NCBI GenBank assembly: GCA_003819975.1
Contig: RPPU01000128.1
Coordinates: 1-9,386, forward strand
Direction: 5' to 3'
DNA from: Desulfobacteraceae bacterium
GTDB taxonomy: Bacteria > Desulfobacterota > DSM-4660 > Desulfatiglandales > HGW-15
Length of the DNA stretch: 9,386 nucleotides
Part shown: positions 1 through 5,811 of the stretch, piece after piece
Layout of the letters: every line of letters starts with the position of its first letter
How positions within the stretch are numbered: the first letter of the stretch is position 1
Program-made: the position numbers and the translations under genes
The notes under the pieces: model-generated
Told to the model about the DNA's origin: nothing
Seen by the model: only the letters and a program-made list of their open reading frames with translations
Databases searched by the model: none

Positions 1-64
1 GACCCCTTGAACCCTGTCTTTTCACGTTCTTACGTTCTTACGTTCTTACTTTCTCACATTCCCT
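1..64. repeat. 8-bp tandem array with a unique tail, overlapping the ACT gene 3' end
   Basis: Three exact CGTTCTTA units (25-48) are followed by two diverged units (49-64) in the same 8-bp phase. Bases 1-22 are an exact reverse complement of 5537-5558, where the same tail again adjoins an 8-bp array. The array runs through the stop codon (54-56) of the ACT gene. It is cut by the window edge. Confidence 0.8.
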
Positions 65-542
65 CGTCGAACAGCTTTACCGCTTCAGTCATATCGGCCG
101 GTGAAATAACGAAAAGGCCTTGAGGGTCCCCTGACAGAGCCGAACCGTAGATATAATTGATGTTGATGCCGGCTTCGCCGAATTTGCGGGCCAGCGCGGC
201 CAGGCTGCCGGGTTGGTTTTGAAGCGTCAGGGCGATCACCGGCGTGATGTCGAACAGGTAACCGTTACGGGTCAAGAGATCCATGCACGTTTCCACCTGA
301 TTCACCAGAACCCGGATCAAAGCATAGTCGGCCGAGTCTTTTTGCATGGAATTGTAAGAGGCAGCCGGCGCGATGCGTTTCAAAGATTTTCCCCGCGCCT
401 TGAAAAGTTCGTTCACATAGGCCGAGGCATCCTGGATGGTCATGGCGTCGATGTTAATATCATGTTCGGCCAACAGGGCGGAAAGCTTGCCCAGTTCGCC
501 CGGCACATTGGCCAGAAAGAGTTGGATTTCGGTACGAACCAT
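54..542 (-). CDS. Tandem ACT-domain protein (COG4747-like), probable amino-acid-binding regulator
   Basis: The 162-residue protein contains two ACT modules and no catalytic domain. The first begins at about residue 5 (LFLANVPGELGKLSALLAE) and resumes at about 72-100 (YALIRVLVN). The second spans about 102-157 (ALTLQNQPGSLAALARKFGE, then GININYIYG). Stand-alone tandem ACT proteins usually bind amino acids and act as cytoplasmic sensors; the ligand cannot be read here. Family members of this kind are normally nearer 130-145 residues. The excess is a segment at about 41-70 (AYVNELFKARGKSLKRIAP onward) inserted before the last strand of the first ACT fold. The ATG is supported by a GAGG Shine-Dalgarno nine bases upstream. 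The final Met codon and the TGA stop lie inside an 8-bp tandem array. It may be a separate transcription unit, since 339 bp separate it from hflC. Confidence 0.85.
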   Translation of the reverse strand: MVRTEIQLFLANVPGELGKLSALLAEHDINIDAMTIQDASAYVNELFKARGKSLKRIAPAASYNSMQKDSADYALIRVLVNQVETCMDLLTRNGYLFDITPVIALTLQNQPGSLAALARKFGEAGININYIYGSALSGDPQGLFVISPADMTEAVKLFDEGM

Positions 543-651
543 GGTGGTTAACCTCTGTTTGGGGATGGAAGATTTTTAACCACAAAGACGCCAAGGCACG
601 AAGTTAAAAAATTTAAAACAAATTGGTGTCTTAGGAACTTATCTCAACAAC

Positions 652-671
652 ATCGACAATTTGTTGTCGAT
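652..671. repeat. Perfect 8-bp palindrome upstream of the ACT gene
   Basis: ATCGACAA (652-659) pairs with TTGTCGAT (664-671) across a four-base loop. It lies about 110 bp upstream of the ACT start, so it could be an operator or a transcript hairpin. No T-tract follows on either strand, so a terminator is unlikely. Confidence 0.45.
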
Positions 672-712
672 AAATACAATTTGAAAGCCGCATACCGTGC
701 GCTGTTTTGGAG

Positions 713-788
713 TGCGGCGGACGCGTCACACGAGGGCTCCTGCCCTGGTCCGCGCATTCCAGATTACCGATAAAGCGTTTTCGGTAAT
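713..788. repeat. Cluster of nested palindromes
   Basis: GCGGAC (717-722) pairs with GTCCGC (748-753) and encloses AGGGC/GCCCT (733-737 with 742-746). A second hairpin follows, ATTACCGA (763-770) with TCGGTAAT (781-788), extended inside by AAA/TTT with one bulged base. The pairings are plain in the sequence; whether they act as RNA, protein sites or decayed repeats is unknown. Confidence 0.4.
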
Positions 789-828
789 GAAAATGTTAAT
801 AATCACCGCCTGGCTATCATACGGATTT

Positions 829-881
829 ATTCCGGCGCTCTGGCCGGAATTCATATTTTTTCGATCCTATCGAAAAAATAT
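829..881 (+). repeat. Two-hairpin dispersed repeat, copy A
   Basis: First hairpin: ATTCCGGC (829-836), six-base loop, GCCGGAAT (843-850). After TC comes a second perfect 13-bp hairpin, ATATTTTTTCGAT (853-865), loop CCT, and its complement (869-881). The element ends exactly beside the hflC stop codon (882-884). Read on the plus strand, a GC-rich stem followed by a T-run resembles an intrinsic terminator, but hflC runs the opposite way. The same architecture recurs at 3485-3569 and 8758-8818. Confidence 0.8.
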
Positions 882-1862
882 TTAGGGCGCCACCGTCCTC
901 TTGCCCTGATAGCCCTTGAAGTACTTCAAGAACTCCGAATCCGTGGTCAGGACCAATGAACTCTCTTTATCCAGGGCGGTTTTGTAAATTTCCAGGGTTT
1001 GTACAAAGGAATAAAACTCGGGATCGCGACCCAAAGAATCGGCATAAAGACGTGTCGCCTCGGCATCGGCCTTACCCCGAACTTCCTGGGCTTTGCGATA
1101 TGCCTCGGAAGTGATCCGCTTCAGTTCTTTCTCCATATCGCCCTCGATCTTGCGGGCCTCGCCCTGGCCTTCGGAGCGGAATTTTTCCGCAATACGTTTG
1201 CGCTCGGCGATCATGCGGTTGTAAACGGAATTGCGCACCTCTTCGCGGTAATTCAGCCGTTTGATCTTGACGTCCACCAATTCGATGCCCAAGGCCTCGA
1301 GCTTCGGCCGGGCCTGCTCCGTAATGGCGGCGATAATTTTTTCCCGTCCCATCTTAATGGTCACTGTAGAGCTCACTTCCCGCACCCCGGACGAATCGAA
1401 CTCCAAGATCTCCATTTTGCGGTCCGAGTTCTTCACGGTTTCGATCAGGCTGTATTGGGTGACCAGATTGCGCACCGCCGAATCCACAATGTCATCCATG
1501 CGGGCATGCGCCGACGTTTCCGTGCTGACATTCTGAAAAAATTTCAGGGGATCCACGATCCGCCAGCGCGCGAACGTATCGATCCAAATGTAGGTCTTAT
1601 CCAGGGTATTAATCTGCCCCGGTTCGCCGTCCCATTCCAACAGATTTTTGGGGAAATAATTGGCTTTTTGCAGCAAAGGTTTCTTCCAATAAAAGCCGGG
1701 TTCGATCGTGGCCGTGCCGACCGGCTGGCCGAACTGGGTGATCACGACCTGTTCGGTCTCATCGACGATATAATAAGGCCTGAGCGTGTCCAGGGGTTTC
1801 CAGAAAAGGACCAGCAAAACAAACACGATCAGCGCAATGAGGATGGGCATTTTATTGTTCAT
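882..1862 (-). CDS. hflC: HflC, SPFH/band-7 membrane protein, FtsH protease modulator
   Basis: The 326-residue protein has an N-terminal membrane anchor at about residues 5-21 (MPILIALIVFVLLVLFW), then a band-7/SPFH domain starting near YYIVDETEQVVITQFG (30-45). It continues into the HflC signature region VRNSVYNRMIAERKRIAEKF (209-228) and a charged coiled-coil tail rich in Glu, Lys and Ala up to about 270. In E. coli HflC joins HflK in a large periplasm-facing complex around the FtsH protease and limits its degradation of membrane proteins. The ATG is two bases after the hflK stop, with an AAGGAGAG Shine-Dalgarno inside the hflK 3' end, so the two are translationally linked. Length suits the family. 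Residues 148-175 appear expanded relative to E. coli HflC. Confidence 0.95.
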   Translation of the reverse strand: MNNKMPILIALIVFVLLVLFWKPLDTLRPYYIVDETEQVVITQFGQPVGTATIEPGFYWKKPLLQKANYFPKNLLEWDGEPGQINTLDKTYIWIDTFARWRIVDPLKFFQNVSTETSAHARMDDIVDSAVRNLVTQYSLIETVKNSDRKMEILEFDSSGVREVSSTVTIKMGREKIIAAITEQARPKLEALGIELVDVKIKRLNYREEVRNSVYNRMIAERKRIAEKFRSEGQGEARKIEGDMEKELKRITSEAYRKAQEVRGKADAEATRLYADSLGRDPEFYSFVQTLEIYKTALDKESSLVLTTDSEFLKYFKGYQGKRTVAP

Positions 1863-1864
1863 GG

Positions 1865-2908
1865 TTACTCTCCTTCTTTCTTAAGAGGCTGGCCGATATT
1901 GAGGAGAGGCAGAAAATTCTTCTGCTTTTCGTCCACAATGTATTTGGGCCCCAGTTTCGGGAATACGTCCCGAACCGCCTCGAGATAAAGCCTGCGCCGG
2001 GTCACGTCCTTGGCTTTGGCGTATTCTTGATAAAGACTCAAAAAGCGGGCGGCATCGCCCTTGGCCGTGTTGATGCGGTCCAAGGCATAACCCTCGGCCT
2101 GCTTGATGGTTTTTTCCGCTTCGCCCTGGGCCTGGGGAATACGCTTATTGTATCCTTCCCGGGCCTCGTAAACCATTTTTTCTTTTTCCTGAATGGATTG
2201 ATTGACTTCGTTGAAAGAGGCTTGCACCGGTTCGGGCACATTGGTTTTTTTCATTTCAATGGTATTGACTTTGATGCCCGTGCCGGACAAATCCAGTTCG
2301 GCTTGCAGCAGCACCTTGGCTTCATTGGCGATTTCCTCGCGCTTGCTGATGACTTCATCCAGGCTGCGATCGCCCACAACCTGGCACATGGCCGCTTCGG
2401 ACAAATCCCGCAAGGTCCGTTTCTGATCGCGGACCTTGAAAAGATATTTATAAGGATCTTCCACCCGGTATTGCACGATCCAGGGCACCACCACGACATT
2501 CAGATCGCCGGTCAACATTAGGGATTCATCGAGATAAATACGCTCTTCGGCATATTGGGTGCGCACATCGGCCTGTACGGTCCTGAGGCCGAACTCCTCT
2601 TTATAGACAAAATCCACCTTGACCTTGGTGACTTTTTCAATAGGCATGGGCCATTTCATGTGTAAACCCGGACCAGTGGTCCTGACATGTTTGCCGAAAC
2701 GCTGGATGACCCCCTTTTCATTGACATCCACGGTGTAGAACGCAGAAACAGTCAATATCAGGGCGATAATGAAAAAAATAATGAGCCAGATGCCCGGCAC
2801 ACCGCCTTTAAAATTTTTGAATTTGTCGAACATCTCATTCACCGGCGGCGGCGTTGTCATGCTTTTCACTTTTTTCTGTTGTTGGAGCTTGTCCCAATCC
2901 CATGCCAT
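1865..2908 (-). CDS. hflK: HflK, SPFH/band-7 membrane protein, partner of HflC
   Basis: The 347-residue protein has a cytoplasmic N-terminal segment, one transmembrane helix at about residues 37-58 (VPGIWLIIFFIIALILTVSA) and the SPFH domain from YTVDVNEKGVIQRFGK (58-73). ESLMLTGDLNVVVVPWIVQY (128-147) is the typical HflK stretch. A Glu/Lys-rich coiled coil follows at about 235-300. The long Gly-rich N-terminus of enterobacterial HflK is absent. I chose the ATG at 2906-2908 (MAWDWDKLQQ) because GAGGT lies seven bases upstream; an upstream in-frame TTG would add six residues but is weaker. It precedes hflC with a 2-bp gap, giving the usual hflKC operon. No hflX, hfq or ftsH is in the window. 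Confidence 0.95.
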   Translation of the reverse strand: MAWDWDKLQQQKKVKSMTTPPPVNEMFDKFKNFKGGVPGIWLIIFFIIALILTVSAFYTVDVNEKGVIQRFGKHVRTTGPGLHMKWPMPIEKVTKVKVDFVYKEEFGLRTVQADVRTQYAEERIYLDESLMLTGDLNVVVVPWIVQYRVEDPYKYLFKVRDQKRTLRDLSEAAMCQVVGDRSLDEVISKREEIANEAKVLLQAELDLSGTGIKVNTIEMKKTNVPEPVQASFNEVNQSIQEKEKMVYEAREGYNKRIPQAQGEAEKTIKQAEGYALDRINTAKGDAARFLSLYQEYAKAKDVTRRRLYLEAVRDVFPKLGPKYIVDEKQKNFLPLLNIGQPLKKEGE

Positions 2909-2945
2909 AGTTTTTACCTCTTCCAATTTATAGTTAATTTTTGAT

Positions 2946-2974
2946 AGGATAGGAGATTATAGCTTGAAGGTCAA
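2946..2974 (-). promoter_or_regulatory. Likely sigma70-type promoter for hflKC
   Basis: On the minus strand TTGACC (2974-2969) is followed after 17 bases by TATCCT (2951-2946), about 38 bases before the hflK ATG. The -35 matches consensus at five of six positions and the -10 at four of six. A TATAAT also occurs within the spacer but lacks a good -35. Confidence 0.5.
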
Positions 2975-3052
2975 GAAGAAAGCCATAGGGGCAGTCACGC
3001 GTTTCGCGGGATTAAACCCTACCCAAGGACAATATTTGGAACGCGCGAGCCT

Positions 3053-3361
3053 ATGAACCCTAAAAAAGAATCCCTGACACCCCTCAAAGAGGTCTTGGCC
3101 GGTCTTTTCAAAGATCCCAACCTGGCCTTTTGTCCGGAGGATGCCCTGATTTTTCAGGTTTGGGAAGAGGTGGTCGGTTCGGCCATTGCCGCGAACGCCA
3201 AACCTTTGTGGATCAAAAACGGCCGCTTGCGGGTCAAGGTTTACGCGTCCATTTGGCTGCAGGAATTGGGTTATCTTGAGAAGGATATCCAGGCCCGGCT
3301 GAATGAAAAACTGGGCCGCCCCGCCATTAAAAAAATCGAATTCAGATTGGCAAGGGAATAA
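3053..3361 (+). CDS. DUF721 (DciA-like) protein
   Basis: The 102-residue protein shows the DUF721 pattern: a helical N-terminus, QVWEEVVGSAIAANAKPLWI (35-54) with the family Trp, then IKNGRLRVKV (54-63) and IWLQELGYLE (67-76). DciA proteins of this family support loading of the replicative helicase DnaB in bacteria without DnaC. Short solitary members like this one are common and less studied, so the role is inferred. The ATG has no clear Shine-Dalgarno. It diverges from hflK across 144 bp and has no co-directional neighbour, so it appears monocistronic. Confidence 0.8.
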   Translation: MNPKKESLTPLKEVLAGLFKDPNLAFCPEDALIFQVWEEVVGSAIAANAKPLWIKNGRLRVKVYASIWLQELGYLEKDIQARLNEKLGRPAIKKIEFRLARE

Positions 3362-3484
3362 ACCCTCCGTATACTAAAGCTTGATATTTCGATACCGTAG
3401 CTTGCCATGCTCTTGGATGATCATTAACTTGCCCGTGAAATTCCATGTCCTGAATATTTCTGTCACCAACCGCAACATTGTCTC

Positions 3485-3569
3485 ATTCCGGCGTTCTATT
3501 CCCTTAATTTATGTTTTTTGATCCGATGCTTTTCCGGATCAAAAAACATCACAGGATCGAAAAAACATA
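3485..3569 (+). repeat. Two-hairpin dispersed repeat, copy B (degenerate, with an extra arm)
   Basis: ATTCCGGC (3485-3492) keeps the left arm of the first hairpin but its partner has decayed. The second hairpin is a perfect 15-bp stem, ATGTTTTTTGATCCG (3511-3525), nine-base loop, complement at 3535-3549. The right arm is then nearly repeated as GGATCGAAAAAACAT (3554-3568). It sits in the 215-bp spacer between the DUF721 gene and the methyltransferase 3' end, in the same orientation as copies A and C. Confidence 0.75.
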
Positions 3570-3585
3570 AAGGCACTCATGTGCC
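3560..3585 (-). terminator. Possible intrinsic terminator of the methyltransferase gene
   Basis: On the minus strand GGCAC, loop ATGA, GTGCC (3585-3572) is followed directly by TTTATGTTTTTT (3571-3560). The stem is only five pairs and the stop codon lies in its loop, but the T-rich tract is in the right place. The tract is the extra right arm of repeat copy B. Confidence 0.45.
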
Positions 3586-4311
3586 GATGGAAAAATCCCC
3601 CTGCCCCAGAAGCGGCGGCAGAATTTGCAATCCGCTGCGGCCGTTTAAAACCGCTTCAATCAAAACCAGTTCGGCGCCTGTCTTTAGATCAGGATAAACC
3701 AGTTGCAGCCGTTTCGGCTCCAATCGATAAGCCCGCATGCGTGCCAGAATATCGGCCAAACGTATTGCCGGATAAACCATAGCCATCCGGCCTTTGGTCC
3801 GCAATAAACGGCTGCCGGTTGCAAGGATATCATTCAGCGAAGTCCTGATTTCATGGCGGGCAATGGCTTTTTGGGGATCCGGATTGATCCGGCCGCTCTC
3901 TTTACGACGATAAGGCGGATTGCAGACCACCCAATCAGCCGAACCGGGTCCAAAGGGCGGTTGTTTCAAATCGCCGATGATCACCTGCATTTTCTCTTCA
4001 AAACCGTTCAGAACCGCATTCCGGCCGGCCAGCCGGGCCAGAGCCGGCTGGATCTCCAGGCCCATGGCTTGCTGGATTGAATTTTTTATAAGCAACAGGA
4101 GGGGAATAATACCGCACCCGGTCCCCAAATCGATCAGGGTATCCTTCGGTCTGACCGTAACAAACTCCGCCAACAAGACCGCATCGATTGAAAACCGGTA
4201 GCCGTTCCTGGGTTGGACGATCTTTAAACGGCCGTCGAGAAACACATCCAGGGTTTCGTCCGCATCGGGGGCTAAAGATGGTTTAGCGTCGAGTTTCATG
4301 ATCTGCGCCAT
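3577..4311 (-). CDS. TrmN6/YfiC-like tRNA adenine-N6 methyltransferase
   Basis: This is a class I SAM-dependent methyltransferase of about 244 residues. Counting from the ATG at 4311, LIDLGTGCGIIPLLLL (59-74) is the SAM-binding motif I, LEIQ near 85 supplies the acidic ribose contact, IIGDL lies near 111-115, and VVCNPPYRRK (128-137) is the NPPY site used for adenine-N6 methylation. DETLDVFLDGRLKIVQPRNG at the N-terminus fits the YfiC/TrmN6 group, which modifies A37 of tRNA1(Val) in E. coli. The start is uncertain: ATG at 4299, ATG at 4311, or a GTG at 4335 inside a 7-bp repeat; none has a good Shine-Dalgarno. I chose 4311. It follows yhhQ on the same strand. The substrate is inferred from family. 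Confidence 0.85.
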   Translation of the reverse strand: MAQIMKLDAKPSLAPDADETLDVFLDGRLKIVQPRNGYRFSIDAVLLAEFVTVRPKDTLIDLGTGCGIIPLLLLIKNSIQQAMGLEIQPALARLAGRNAVLNGFEEKMQVIIGDLKQPPFGPGSADWVVCNPPYRRKESGRINPDPQKAIARHEIRTSLNDILATGSRLLRTKGRMAMVYPAIRLADILARMRAYRLEPKRLQLVYPDLKTGAELVLIEAVLNGRSGLQILPPLLGQGDFSIGT

Positions 4312-4329
4312 TTTAAAAGAAAACGACTG

Positions 4330-4364
4330 GTTCACGGTTCAAAGTTCACGGTTCACGGTTCACG
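4330..4364. repeat. 7-bp tandem array (GTTCACG, five units)
   Basis: Five consecutive 7-mers begin at 4330, 4337, 4344, 4351 and 4358. Four are GTTCACG and the second is GTTCAAA. The array fills much of the gap between yhhQ and the methyltransferase gene. A possible GTG start for the latter (4333-4335) lies inside the first unit. Confidence 0.85.
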
Positions 4365-4384
4365 ATTGATCGAATCTTAAATCT

Positions 4385-5152
4385 TTAATCTTGAATCAAT
4401 GTAAACGGATTAAAATTCGTGCCGACATCGTAAAAATCTTGCTGTTCCCTTTGCTTGAGCGCGCGCACCACCCGGTAGGTCACCGGCGTCATCAGCGCTT
4501 CGATGCCGCATTTGAACAAGTAGTTGGTCAACACCAGAGTGACGAACAACTCCCAAGGAAAAACCCTAAAAAGGCACGCCACGGTCACAAAGGCGATTGT
4601 GTCGATCCATTCGCCGATCAGCGTGCTGCCGATGGTGCGGGTCCATAACCATTTTCCCCGGGTCAAAATCTTCATCTTAGCCAGAGTAAAGGAATTGGAA
4701 AATTCGCCCAACCAGAAACCCAGGAGGCTTGCCAATACAATGCCGCCGCTGCTCATGCCGCCCAGAATGGCTTCATAAGCTTTTTGTCCGGCATATCCTT
4801 CCCAACCCGCCTCTCCCGGCAAAATCCGCACCAGCCAAAATACGCCCGCTGTCAACGCCAGGCAAAAAAAGCCGGTCCAGATCACCCGGCGCGAACGTCG
4901 ATAACCGTACACTTCGGTCAGGATATCGCCGAAAACATAACTGACCGGGAACAAAAGCGTACCCGCGTCAAACGCCATGCGCACGCCGAATAAATCGAAT
5001 CCCCAATCCACAATTTTAGCCGAAGAAGCGATGTTGCTGACGATCAACACGGCCACGAATGCCGCCATGATCAGGTCGAAATAGCGAAAAACACCCAAGT
5101 TATAAGGTTCTTTCTTATTTTGCAGGGTTGACACATTGGACAAATCTTGCAT
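4385..5152 (-). CDS. yhhQ: YhhQ-family queuosine-precursor transporter (VUT/DUF165)
   Basis: The 255-residue integral membrane protein has about six hydrophobic segments (roughly residues 25-45, 61-80, 90-110, 131-150, 180-197, 203-225). It carries the family motifs DILTEVYGYRRSRR (76-89), GEFSNSFTLAKMK (149-161) and LWTRTIGST (169-177), and ends with TNFNPF (245-250). YhhQ imports 7-deazaguanine precursors (preQ0/preQ1) used to make queuosine at tRNA wobble position 34. The ATG at 5150-5152 is clearly correct: AAGGAGT lies eight bases upstream. An in-frame extension to 5371 is basic and Phe-rich, does not resemble the family, and crosses palindromes, so it is the leader. It is followed on the same strand by a tRNA methyltransferase. 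Confidence 0.93.
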   Translation of the reverse strand: MQDLSNVSTLQNKKEPYNLGVFRYFDLIMAAFVAVLIVSNIASSAKIVDWGFDLFGVRMAFDAGTLLFPVSYVFGDILTEVYGYRRSRRVIWTGFFCLALTAGVFWLVRILPGEAGWEGYAGQKAYEAILGGMSSGGIVLASLLGFWLGEFSNSFTLAKMKILTRGKWLWTRTIGSTLIGEWIDTIAFVTVACLFRVFPWELFVTLVLTNYLFKCGIEALMTPVTYRVVRALKQREQQDFYDVGTNFNPFTLIQD

Positions 5153-5179
5153 AAAATACTCCTTGTTTTGTTTAAAGGC

Positions 5180-5262
5180 TATCTCAAAAAAATCAAATCG
5201 CGCGGCCGTTAAAAAGTCGCGAATGAGTTCAAACTTCTTCTTAAAATGACATTTTTGAGATA
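5180..5262. repeat. 11-bp inverted repeat in the yhhQ leader
   Basis: TATCTCAAAAA (5180-5190) is matched exactly by its reverse complement at 5252-5262, with 61 bases between. The arms lie 28 to 110 bases upstream of the yhhQ ATG. This could be a leader RNA stem or a small dispersed repeat. Confidence 0.45.
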
Positions 5263-5324
5263 TCCTCAGGCGGGTTGCCGAGCTGAAAAATCGATCGACC
5301 GCCGCAGTTTTTTTCGCGATCCCA

Positions 5325-5369
5325 GGACCGCGTCCGGGTGGTCTGCCACCGGATAAAGGAAGCTTTATC
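5325..5369 (-). promoter_or_regulatory. Run of three hairpins in the upstream yhhQ region
   Basis: GATAAAG/CTTTATC (5352-5358 with 5363-5369), GGTGG/CCACC (5337-5341 with 5346-5350) and GGAC/GTCC (5325-5328 with 5332-5335) are packed in series, 170-220 bases upstream of the yhhQ start. A structured leader is possible. I could not match it to a known preQ1 riboswitch class. Confidence 0.3.
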
Positions 5370-5371
5370 AT

Positions 5372-5811
5372 ATAGTTGAAAAGGATTCAATGGGTTTAAA
5401 GTTACGAAGTTCACGGTTCAAGTTTAATCTCTTGAGTTTTGGAGTTATCCGATTACGAGTTTAGCGGGTTGCTGAAAAGCCGTGAAAAGGGAAACGGCAA
5501 ACGGCAAACGTGAGAAAGTGAGAAAGTGTGAAGGTAAAAAGACAGGGTTCAAGGGGTCAAGGGTCCAAGGGGTCGAGGGTGTAAGAAAAGGGGACAACGG
5601 AGAATGAGAACGTAACCACGTGTGAAAGCGAGAACGTGTGAACGTAAAATACTTTCTCTCGTTCACACGTTCATACGTTCATACATTCATACGTTCTCAC
5701 ATTCACACGTTCTCACATTCATACGTTCTCACGTTCTCACGTTCTCGCGTTTGCCGTTTAACCTTTCACGTTTCACGTCTCGCTTGATCTCCCCATAATA
5801 TAAGGAACTAC
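5372..5811. other. Repeat-filled divergent spacer between yhhQ and the deaminase gene
   Basis: The 440-bp region has no credible gene. Most of 5492-5756 is short-period repeat. A GTTCACGGTTCAAG motif lies near 5410, and TTTCACGTTTCACG near 5764. The only distinct gene signal is AAGGAA (5802-5807), the ribosome site of the next gene. The minus-strand frame 5445-5666 merely translates the arrays. Confidence 0.7.
5492..5759. repeat. Inverted 8-bp repeat arrays forming a mosaic palindrome
   Basis: From 5510 to 5581 the sequence keeps an 8-bp phase: two GTGAGAAA, then GTGTGAAG, GTAAAAAG, ACAGGGTT, CAAGGGGT, CAAGGGTC, CAAGGGGT, CGAGGGTG. From 5661 to 5748 eleven further 8-bp units follow the pattern RTTCWYRC, mostly GTTCTCAC, GTTCATAC or ATTCATAC. 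The two sides are inverted relative to each other: AAACGGCAAACG (5499-5510) is matched by its reverse complement at 5748-5759, and a perfect 13-bp hairpin stem joins 5632-5644 with 5660-5672. Confidence 0.85.

Larger units (their letters stand above)
543..881. other. Spacer between ACT gene and hflC, without a credible gene
   Basis: This 339-bp stretch holds the ACT ribosome site, a CACAAAGACGCCAAGGCACG-type intergenic repeat at about 576-603, several palindromes described separately, and one copy of the two-hairpin repeat. A 62-codon plus-strand frame at 697-885 crosses three palindromes and overlaps the hflC stop, so it is not taken as a gene. Confidence 0.6.

Noticed and set aside
697..885. 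Plus-strand 62-codon frame
   Set aside because: It spans several palindromes and repeat copy A, overlaps the hflC stop, has no ribosome site and resembles no family.
999..1988. Plus-strand 329-codon frame across hflC
   Set aside because: It is antisense to the well-supported hflC and hflK genes, a shadow frame.
5290..5330. preQ1-I riboswitch upstream of yhhQ
   Set aside because: An A-run after a short stem (minus strand) is suggestive, but loop sequence and pseudoknot partner do not fit the class I pattern.
5153..5371. N-terminal extension of yhhQ up to 5371
   Set aside because: The internal ATG at 5152 has a strong Shine-Dalgarno and begins the recognisable family sequence; the extension crosses an inverted repeat and hairpins.
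5445..5666. Minus-strand 73-codon frame rich in Phe, Ser, Thr and Pro
   Set aside because: It is the translation of the 8-bp repeat arrays.
5510..5756. CRISPR array
   Set aside because: The 8-bp units are contiguous with no spacers, there are no cas genes, and the unit length is far too short.
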